Below are positions 6,518-12,080 of a DNA stretch of 12,080 nt, one piece after another (the stretch's first letter is position 1; every line of letters starts with the position of its first letter). Source of the stretch: Gemmataceae bacterium (GTDB lineage: Bacteria > Planctomycetota > Planctomycetia > Gemmatales > Gemmataceae). The DNA lies in the NCBI GenBank assembly GCA_020847555.1, contig JADLBT010000215.1, positions 1 to 12,080 on the forward strand. Direction: 5' to 3'. The position numbers and the translations under genes were made by a program. Below the pieces are notes generated by a model, which was not told the DNA's origin, ran no database searches, and saw only the letters and a list, made by a program, of their open reading frames with translations.

Positions 6518-9500
6518 TAGCCGCCCATCCCCATCAGCTCCTTCGCCTTCTTCCGATCCTCCTCCGCCCGCATCGGCTGCTGGTCGCCCGCGAAGGCGCG
6601 GGCCCGCCATGCGTAGAACTCCGGGTCGGGGCTGTCCCGCGTTACCTCGATCGCTCGCGTCAGATCCTTGATGGCCGGCTTGTACTGCTTCGTGAGCGTG
6701 TGCGCGATGCCCCGGCCGTAGAGCGCCTCGGGGAGATCGGGGTCGATCTTCAGGGCCGCGGTCAGGGCATCGATCGCCAGGTTCATGTTCGGCTTCGGCT
6801 GGCTCATCAGGGCGAACCCGAGATTCGTCTGCGCCCACTTCAGGCGCGGGTTCAGGTGCAGGGCGTGCTTGAACTCGGTGATCGACTGCAGAAACTCTGC
6901 CTTGAGGTAGTGGGTCCGGCCGCGGCTGAAGTACCCCTGGCCGTACTCCGGCTCCAGCTTGATCGCCCGGTCGTGGTGCTTGAAGGCGTCGTCGAACTGC
7001 TTCAGCTCGGCCAGCGAGTCCGCGAGGTAGGCGTGAGCCGTCGCGTTATACGGGTCGAGCTGGAGCGCCTTGCGGCAGTCCGCCGCCGCCAGCTCGTACT
7101 TGCCGCGGTAGTAGTGGGCCGCGGCCCGCCGCGTGTAGATCGCCGGGAACTGGGGGGCGGCCGCCTCCGCCCGGGTCAGCGCCTCGATCGCCTGCTGGTA
7201 TTCCAGCGTCCTCTCCTTCGTGGACTTCAGGCCGGTGGCCCGGTCGAGGTGAGCGCACCCCTGGCGGTAGTCCGCGAGCGCGCCCTTGAGGTTTAGCTCC
7301 GGGCGCGGAGCGGTCGGCCGGACGGCGACCAATTCAGGGGTCTGGGACGCCCCGTACTCGCTGCGGACCGCGTCGGCCACGTCCGCCGCCACCGCCTTCG
7401 CCAGCCCGCCGACGGTCCCGTCTCCTGCGGAAAGCAGATCCCGGAGCAGGGCGACGGTGAAGGCGCCATGCCGCCGGTCTGGATGCTCGTACCCGAGTTC
7501 CTTCGCCGAGCAGCTCAGCAGCACCGGCACCGCCCCGGTGGGAACGACCTGGGTAGGGCGCCCGGGTTTCAGCTCGAGCGGGGCCTTCGGCGGCTGCGCG
7601 CGGAGATCCTTGCGCCAGCAGTCCAGGACCAGGAATTTGGCCCCGGCCTTGCTCCGGTTTAGCTCCTCGTACACCTTCGTCAGCGAGACGAGATCCTGCT
7701 TGTTGTTGAGCACCGCGTCGGCGGGGCAGAAGTACGACGGGCCGCCGTCATCCAGCTGGACGGCGTGGCCGACCAGGGCGACCAGCAGGCTGTCGCTGGC
7801 GGTGCATTTCGTCGTCAACGCCTGCAGGTGGGCCTGGATGTTGGCCGCGGTCGGGCGCAGCTGCGCGTCCTTCTGGTCGCCCAGGGTCTGCGTCAGCACG
7901 ACGACGTGCTTCTCCGGGTAACCGCCGGCGACGAGGAGCTGGCCGAGTTCGACGACGTCCGGCTCCGCATGAAGGAAGTCCGGCAAGTTACCGTTCGGCT
8001 TATGTACTCCGACGAGCAGGGCGTACTTCTCCCGCGCCTGCGCGTCCAGCACCGGGAGCGGCGAGAGCGTCTGCTTCCCCTCCCGGACCGTGACCGCGAC
8101 GGTGCTCGCGACATACCCGGTGAGGCGGAATTCCAGACTGTAGTTTCCCACCTCCAGGTCAAGCGTGGTCGGCGTCACGCCCGGCGCCGCGACCAGCTTG
8201 ACCGGCTCGCCCTCCAGCGTTCTGACGGTGACGGTCGCTCCCCGGGGCTTCGTATCCACCGTGAGCTTGCCGCGTAGACGCTTGAAGGAGCCGAGGTCCA
8301 CCACCTGGGGCGGCGCCTTCGGCGCCGCCTGCACTTCAACGAGCTTCTCCAGCGGTTGGTAACCCGCCAGCACCGCGCGGACCTGATGTTTCCCCGGCCG
8401 CAACCGCAGCGTGTCACCGCTGCGTTCCTTCTGCTCGATGCCACGCAGGAACAGCGTGGCGCCGCCGGGCGTGGTTCTCACCAGGACCGGGACCGGCTCC
8501 TGTGCCTTGCCGAGGTCGGCGAGCGGCGTTAGCTGGTAGTCAAAAGTTCGGCCGCCGTCCTCGGCGCGCACGGCCAGGCGGCCGTGGAGGGGCTCGTACT
8601 CCCTGTGCTCCACGCGCAGCTGGTGCTCCCCCGGCCTGACTGCGAGGGTTCCGTCGGCCTGCCGTTCCCGCGGCTCGTTGTCGAGGAAAACCGTCGCGTC
8701 CCGGGGGGTCGTGTGGATGGCGATCGTCACGGGCCAGGGCCAGAAGAACACAAGGATCAGGGCCACCACCCCGGCGAGGATCGCGACGATGGCGGCGGCG
8801 ACCCCGGTAGCCAGCAGCCGGCGCTTGCGGCGGCGGTCCCGCATGATTTGCTCGGGGGGCAGCTGGGGTTCGAGGGAAATGGTGTCGGTGCGCAGGTCCG
8901 GGTCGGGCCGCTGCGGCTCGACGATAAAGTCCGGGCTCGACTTGCTGGTGATCTGCAGATATGTCGCCAGCTCCTTCGCGAACTCCCCCATCGACGCGTA
9001 CCGATCCCGGATTGCCGGTGACATCGCCTTGACGCAGATCTTCTCCAGCCGCGGGTCGAGGTCCGGGCGGAGGTGGCGCGGCGGGGGTGGAATCTCGCTG
9101 ACGATCTGGGCCATCACCTGCCCCATCGACCCCTGAAACGGCACCTGGCCGGTCAGTAACTCGTACAGGATGACGCCGAGGCTGTACACGTCGGACGCCG
9201 GGCCGATCGCGTCCAGATCCCCCTGGACCTGCTCCGGCGGCATGTACGCCGGGGTGCCGAGGATGGACCCCTGCTGCGTCAACCCGGTGTCCTGGTCCAC
9301 CCGGCGGGCCAGGCCGAAGTCCATGACGACCGGCTCGCCGCGCCGGTTCATCATAACGTTGGACGGCTTCAGATCCCGGTGGATGATACTCCGGCGATGC
9401 GCCTCCTCCAGGGCGCGGGCCAGCTTGAAGACGATCTCGGCTGCCCGATACGGGGCCATCGGCCGTTCCCGGGCCATCACCTCGGTGAGGGGCTGGCCCT

Positions 9501-10458
9501 CGACGAACGCCATCGTCAGGTACGGGATACCGCCGTTCTCCCCGACGTCGTACACCGGGCAGATGTTCGGGTGGTCGAGTGTAGCAGCCGACCGGGCCTC
9601 GCGGTAGAACCGGGCGAGCATCTCCGGCCCGTCGCCCGGTCGGAAGTGCGGCACCTTCATCGCCACCTGGCGCTGCAGATGGGTGTCCTGGGCCAGGTAC
9701 ACCGTCCCCATCGCCCCCCGCCCCAGCTCCTTCAGGATGTGATAGCGGCTGGTGGACGTCGGCGCCTTCCGCGTCACCTCGCTCAGGTCGGTCTCCGACT
9801 CCGGCTCGGCCTGGGCCGGGCGCAGGGTGTGCAACTCCTCACTTCCGGACTCGTCCGCAGATCGGGCTGGGCCGACCGGAATCACTGTCTGATTGGTGAG
9901 GCTGACGGTCTGGGCCGTCGGGGGAACGACCTCGGTGATGGACGGCTGCTCAGAGGGTGAGGGCGAGGGAGGGAGTCCGGCCGTTGTGTCGGTGATGTTG
10001 CCGAACGCGGTGGCGGTCGTTGCGTGGGGGGGCGGGGCGGCCGTTGCCGTGGGAGAGCCTTCGCAAAGGTGCTGCAGGCCGCGCTGCAACTGCTCCATCT
10101 GCCTGGGGAACCGCCGCGTCAGGTCGGCGAACGACACGGAGTCGCCGGCCTGCCTGCGGGCCTGTATCTCGGCCTGGATGAGGTCGATGGGGATCGTGTC
10201 CGGGGTGCCGAGGGCCGGGAAGGCGACGAGGTAAGCTTCGAGCGGTCGTTTGCGCCCTTGCTGCCAGGACCGCTTCAGGTCAATCTTGACCAGCCCCACC
10301 AGGGCCAGCTGCCGCAGGGGGACGTCCTCGGGCAGGCTGTTGGCCCGCCGCGGCAGTGCCCCCTCTTCCCAGCCCTGCTCAAATTCCCGCAGCCACTTCG
10401 CCAGCAATTCTTGCTGTTCCGGCGGGAGGTTGTTCGCGTTGGCGTTGACGGGTTGCAT
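6517..10458 (-). CDS. Ser/Thr protein kinase - PEGA - caspase-like - TPR fusion
   Basis: A 1313-residue modular membrane protein. Residues about 13-135 form an N-terminal region seen in planctomycete kinases, followed by a Ser/Thr/Pro-rich linker. The kinase domain (239-501) looks active: GRGAMG loop (246-251), Lys268, Glu287, HRDLKPSN (360-367), DFG (380-382) and GTPAYMPPEQ (401-410). One membrane segment follows (about 548-573) after a basic RDRRRKRR run, placing the C-terminal part outside the cytoplasm. Three PEGA-like repeats (about 577-645, 656-712, 730-803) precede a caspase-like C14 domain (about 809-1050) with His898. The aligned cysteine motif is Asp946-Cys947-Trp948, so the catalytic Cys is displaced or lost. 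Six or seven TPRs (about 1084-1313) end the protein. GAGG lies five bases before the ATG. The gene is divergent to a barrel protein; a role in envelope signalling is inferred, and its ligands are unknown. Confidence 0.93.
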   Translation of the reverse strand: MQPVNANANNLPPEQQELLAKWLREFEQGWEEGALPRRANSLPEDVPLRQLALVGLVKIDLKRSWQQGRKRPLEAYLVAFPALGTPDTIPIDLIQAEIQARRQAGDSVSFADLTRRFPRQMEQLQRGLQHLCEGSPTATAAPPPHATTATAFGNITDTTAGLPPSPSPSEQPSITEVVPPTAQTVSLTNQTVIPVGPARSADESGSEELHTLRPAQAEPESETDLSEVTRKAPTSTSRYHILKELGRGAMGTVYLAQDTHLQRQVAMKVPHFRPGDGPEMLARFYREARSAATLDHPNICPVYDVGENGGIPYLTMAFVEGQPLTEVMARERPMAPYRAAEIVFKLARALEEAHRRSIIHRDLKPSNVMMNRRGEPVVMDFGLARRVDQDTGLTQQGSILGTPAYMPPEQVQGDLDAIGPASDVYSLGVILYELLTGQVPFQGSMGQVMAQIVSEIPPPPRHLRPDLDPRLEKICVKAMSPAIRDRYASMGEFAKELATYLQITSKSSPDFIVEPQRPDPDLRTDTISLEPQLPPEQIMRDRRRKRRLLATGVAAAIVAILAGVVALILVFFWPWPVTIAIHTTPRDATVFLDNEPRERQADGTLAVRPGEHQLRVEHREYEPLHGRLAVRAEDGGRTFDYQLTPLADLGKAQEPVPVLVRTTPGGATLFLRGIEQKERSGDTLRLRPGKHQVRAVLAGYQPLEKLVEVQAAPKAPPQVVDLGSFKRLRGKLTVDTKPRGATVTVRTLEGEPVKLVAAPGVTPTTLDLEVGNYSLEFRLTGYVASTVAVTVREGKQTLSPLPVLDAQAREKYALLVGVHKPNGNLPDFLHAEPDVVELGQLLVAGGYPEKHVVVLTQTLGDQKDAQLRPTAANIQAHLQALTTKCTASDSLLVALVGHAVQLDDGGPSYFCPADAVLNNKQDLVSLTKVYEELNRSKAGAKFLVLDCWRKDLRAQPPKAPLELKPGRPTQVVPTGAVPVLLSCSAKELGYEHPDRRHGAFTVALLRDLLSAGDGTVGGLAKAVAADVADAVRSEYGASQTPELVAVRPTAPRPELNLKGALADYRQGCAHLDRATGLKSTKERTLEYQQAIEALTRAEAAAPQFPAIYTRRAAAHYYRGKYELAAADCRKALQLDPYNATAHAYLADSLAELKQFDDAFKHHDRAIKLEPEYGQGYFSRGRTHYLKAEFLQSITEFKHALHLNPRLKWAQTNLGFALMSQPKPNMNLAIDALTAALKIDPDLPEALYGRGIAHTLTKQYKPAIKDLTRAIEVTRDSPDPEFYAWRARAFAGDQQPMRAEEDRKKAKELMGMGG

Positions 10459-10560
10459 GATTGCCTCGGGAGCGGGCCACCGTCCATCGTTCGCCGTCCA
10501 CCTCTCTGTTCACGGGCCGGTGGCAAAGGTTACCCCGTTTCGGCTGCTTTTCCCAGCCTG

Positions 10561-10579
10561 GTACAATCTGCTATTGTAC
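10561..10579. promoter_or_regulatory. Inverted repeat GTACAAT-N5-ATTGTAC, operator candidate
   Basis: Two perfect 7-bp arms are separated by CTGCT. Each arm contains TACAAT, five of six matches to the sigma-70 -10 box, one on each strand. A dimeric regulator bound here would cover the -10 region of the kinase promoter and possibly of a rightward promoter. The rightward copy lacks a good -35 box. Confidence 0.45.
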
Positions 10580-10600
10580 TTGAATCCCGGCTTTTGTCGA
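10573..10600 (-). promoter_or_regulatory. Sigma-70-like promoter for the kinase fusion gene
   Basis: On the reverse strand, TCGACA (10600-10595, five of six matches to TTGACA) and TACAAT (10578-10573, five of six matches to TATAAT) are 16 bases apart. Transcription would begin near 10566, giving a leader of about 108 bases before the ATG at 10458. The match is good for a GC-rich genome, but planctomycete promoter consensus is poorly known. Confidence 0.5.
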
Positions 10601-10701
10601 TGTACTCAGTGTACCGCATCTGCCGGGCTTGACGCCTCTGGCCCGTTACCTGCCCGAGAGCGCCACGCCGGCTGGGTTCGTAAGCTGAGGTCACACATCG
10701 C

Positions 10702-10718
10702 CCTCCTCCGCGAGGAGG
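10702..10718 (+). promoter_or_regulatory. GC-rich hairpin in the leader of the barrel-protein gene
   Basis: CCTCCTC (10702-10708) pairs perfectly with GAGGAGG (10712-10718) around a three-base loop. The right arm is itself Shine-Dalgarno-like, and the first in-frame ATG is at 10732, so the hairpin could hide a ribosome site for that start. It lies 61 bases before the preferred ATG at 10780. No T-run follows, so it is not a standard terminator. Confidence 0.35.
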
Positions 10719-10764
10719 CCGAGGGAACGGGATGGATCTGGTCCCTGGGGCGATGCTATTTGCT

Positions 10765-10770
10765 AAGGAG
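10765..10770 (+). promoter_or_regulatory. Ribosome binding site deciding the barrel-protein start
   Basis: AAGGAG lies nine bases before the ATG at 10780. A second in-frame ATG at 10732 has GAGGG (10721-10725) six bases upstream, but would add 16 residues with two acidic ones ahead of the signal peptide. The ATG at 10780 gives a classical signal peptide starting MRRIAILF and is preferred. Confidence 0.7.
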
Positions 10771-10779
10771 AGCGTGTTC

Positions 10780-12006
10780 ATGCGCCGGATCGCTATTCTT
10801 TTCTTGACTGTCGGACTCGTCCTGACGACTACCGGGCGAGGGCAGGCACAGACAACGGAAACCGTCGCGTTCGGGCGGCGGCCGGTCGTGATCCAGCCTG
10901 CCCCGACCCCCTACTGCCCGACGCCGGTGGTTCCGTACTACCCGCACGCCACCCCGACGCCCACCCCGACGCCCACCCCGACGCCCACCCCGACGCCCAC
11001 CCCGACGCCCACCCCGACGCCCACCCCGACGCCCACCCCGACCCCCCAGCCGCAGCCGCAACCGCAGGCCGAAACGGCCCCGCCCAGCACCGACGCCTTC
11101 TCCCAGGCGCCGCCGGCCGGTGGCGCGGAAACGGGCGGGTTCAATCCGGCGATGTTCGGTGACATCATCGGCGGCCCGAGCGTGCGAACCACCGTTCGGC
11201 TGCCCAGCGGGGCCACCGTCGCCGCGACCGTCCCGGTGATCGGCCGCGGCGCGTTCAAGATCGCCGAGAACGAATCGCCCCGACCGACCGACCGCGTGTT
11301 CCTCTTCTACAACTACTACGACCAGGTGAACACCTCGACCGCGCTCTCGACCAACCTGCCGTTCAACCTCCACCGCGAGGTGATCGGTTTCGAGAAGACG
11401 TTCTTCGACGGCAACGCGTCGATCGGCATGCGTCTGCCGTTCCTGCAACTGACCAGCAACACCCTCGGCATGGACGGCAACCAGATCGGTGACCTGAGCA
11501 TCATCTTCAAGTGGGCGTTCCTGAACGACCGGCAGACCGGCAACGTGATGTCCACGGGTATGGTCCTCACCGTTCCGACCGGCGACCCGTTCCTCTCGAT
11601 CAATGGCCAGGAGATCCACCCGACGCTGTTCCAGCCGTACTTCGGCTACCTGTTCAACCGCAGTAACCTCTTCGTCCACGGTTTCTCGTCGCTGGTCGTC
11701 CCGACAGACGACAACGACGTGGTACTGATGCTCAACGACATCGGCGTCGGCTACCAGTTCATGACGAGCGATCCGGACGCCTTCGTTCGCGGCATCGTGC
11801 CGACGCTCGAGGCGCACCTGATCACGCCGTTCACGCATCGCTCGACGCTGGATCGGTTCCACGTGTCCGACTACCTGACCCTGACGGCTGGTGCCAACCT
11901 CGTGTTCGGCCGGGCCTCGACGCTCGGTGGCGCCATCGGCGTGCCGGTCACCGGCCCGCGGCCGTACAACGTGGAGGCGATCGCCACGCTGAACATTCGG
12001 TTCTAA
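10780..12006 (+). CDS. Exported protein with Thr-Pro repeat linker and probable outer-membrane beta-barrel
   Basis: A 408-residue protein with a clear signal peptide (MRRIAILFLTVGLVLTTTGRGQAQ; cut near residue 23-24). A Pro/Tyr-rich stretch leads into 16 Thr-Pro pairs (58-89) and a short Gln-Pro tract (90-96), an extended spacer that could cross the periplasm or cell wall. From about 120 onward (FNPAMFGDIIGG, then ENESPRPTDRVFLFYNYYDQV) it resembles a conserved planctomycete family of secreted barrel-like proteins, as I recall it. Alternating strand patterns follow, and the protein ends NIRF, with a C-terminal aromatic residue as in substrates of the BAM assembly machinery. A pore or surface-structural role is likely, but no substrate can be named. 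It is divergent to the kinase fusion and may share its control region. Confidence 0.75.
   Translation: MRRIAILFLTVGLVLTTTGRGQAQTTETVAFGRRPVVIQPAPTPYCPTPVVPYYPHATPTPTPTPTPTPTPTPTPTPTPTPTPTPTPTPQPQPQPQAETAPPSTDAFSQAPPAGGAETGGFNPAMFGDIIGGPSVRTTVRLPSGATVAATVPVIGRGAFKIAENESPRPTDRVFLFYNYYDQVNTSTALSTNLPFNLHREVIGFEKTFFDGNASIGMRLPFLQLTSNTLGMDGNQIGDLSIIFKWAFLNDRQTGNVMSTGMVLTVPTGDPFLSINGQEIHPTLFQPYFGYLFNRSNLFVHGFSSLVVPTDDNDVVLMLNDIGVGYQFMTSDPDAFVRGIVPTLEAHLITPFTHRSTLDRFHVSDYLTLTAGANLVFGRASTLGGAIGVPVTGPRPYNVEAIATLNIRF
10951..11046 (+). repeat. In-frame 12-bp tandem repeat coding for Thr-Pro-Thr-Pro
   Basis: The unit ACCCCGACGCCC occurs seven times without any change from 10951 to 11034, followed by an eighth copy (11035-11046) with one substitution. 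It is in register with the reading frame, so copy-number changes alter the linker by four residues and do not break the frame. Identity at synonymous positions points to recent expansion or continuing slippage. Confidence 0.97.
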
Positions 12007-12009
12007 GCG

Positions 12010-12061
12010 GTGGTTAGTGGTTAGTGGTTAGTGGTTAGTGGTTAGTGGTTAGTGGTTAGTG
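12010..12061. repeat. Heptanucleotide tandem repeat (TGGTTAG, about 7.4 copies)
   Basis: Bases 12011-12059 are seven perfect copies of TGGTTAG, with partial units at both ends. It starts three bases after the TAA of the barrel-protein gene. As seven is not a multiple of three, the TAG in each unit, and the TAA on the other strand, stop all six reading frames within 21 bases. Confidence 0.98.
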
Positions 12062-12077
12062 AAGACCGAGGTCTTTT
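12062..12077 (+). terminator. Candidate intrinsic terminator after the barrel-protein gene
   Basis: AAGACC (12062-12067) can pair with GGTCTT (12070-12075), more realistically as a five-base stem with a four-base loop, and the run of T's from 12074 to 12077 follows. The stem is short and the window ends three bases later, so the call is weak. Its place directly after the heptamer array, 56 bases beyond the stop codon, is suitable. Confidence 0.35.
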
Positions 12078-12080
12078 CTG

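Larger units (their letters stand above)
10459..10779. other. 321-bp divergent regulatory region between kinase and barrel-protein genes
   Basis: No gene is seen here; the open frames that enter it lack family features. It holds, from left to right, the kinase ribosome site (GAGG, 10464-10467 reverse), an inverted repeat with overlapping -10-like boxes (10561-10579), a reverse promoter candidate (10573-10600), a GC-rich hairpin (10702-10718) and the ribosome site of the barrel-protein gene. The tetramer GTAC recurs at 10561, 10576, 10602 and 10611, which may mark a regulator-binding cluster. The part around 10530-10610 is visibly richer in A and T than its surroundings, as expected of a promoter region. 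Confidence 0.6.

Noticed and set aside
7570..8040. Active caspase death protease or toxin-like effector
   Set aside because: The aligned nucleophile position is Trp, there is no linked immunity-type gene, and the domain is inside a kinase receptor, so a toxin reading is not supported.
10951..11046. CRISPR array
   Set aside because: The repeats are 12 bp, contiguous and in frame with a coding sequence, with no spacers and no cas genes.
10756..11862. Reverse-strand 368-codon open frame with Arg/Gly-rich repeats
   Set aside because: It is antisense to the barrel-protein gene; its glycine/arginine repeat is only the complement of the Thr-Pro repeat DNA.
12010..12061. CRISPR or origin iterons
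   Set aside because: The units are only seven bases with no spacers, and no dnaA-like boxes or replication gene are nearby.

Overview
The window looks like chromosomal DNA from a high-GC planctomycete, most likely of the Gemmata group. Three things point there. One gene is a very large Ser/Thr protein kinase fused to PEGA, caspase-like and TPR modules. The last gene is a secreted barrel-type protein with planctomycete-style motifs. A hairpin repeat that reads as 'SPERQR' or 'ARSVSDGR' when translated is one I recall from Gemmata-type genomes. This placement rests on recall and was not tested by any search. No tRNA, rRNA, CRISPR array, transposase or phage gene was seen.

Layout. From 139 to 3809 four genes run leftward with gaps of 52 to 121 bp: an acyl-CoA thioesterase-like hotdog protein, a MaoC-like hotdog dehydratase, glutamyl-tRNA synthetase (gltX) and a PfkB-family kinase. 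They are read from right to left and may form one operon, although a weak terminator candidate lies between the first two. A 240-bp divergent region (3810-4049) carrying a dispersed palindromic repeat separates them from a rightward gene (4050-6422). That gene encodes an exported protein with two alpha/beta-hydrolase-like halves. It converges on the kinase fusion gene (6517-10458, leftward). The 94 bp between them is largely filled by a perfect 28-bp inverted repeat whose last base lies in the kinase stop codon. A 321-bp regulatory region (10459-10779) then divides the kinase from a divergent gene (10780-12006). That gene encodes an exported protein with a Thr-Pro repeat linker and a probable outer-membrane beta-barrel. 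A seven-copy heptanucleotide repeat follows its stop codon.

How the genes may work together. The left cluster looks metabolic: two CoA-thioester hotdog enzymes beside a translation enzyme and a sugar or nucleoside kinase, with no obvious single pathway. The right half is cell-envelope biology. The kinase protein has an intact cytoplasmic kinase domain, one predicted membrane segment, and then PEGA domains, a caspase-like domain and TPRs predicted to lie outside the cytoplasm. It is divergent to the barrel protein, from a region holding an operator-like inverted repeat and a good sigma-70-like promoter facing the kinase. The most interesting point is that the caspase-like domain keeps its histidine but seems to have lost the aligned catalytic cysteine (Asp-Cys-Trp in place of Asp-x-Cys). 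It may therefore be a pseudo-protease sensing or scaffold module wired to a kinase. The link between kinase and barrel is inference from gene order only.
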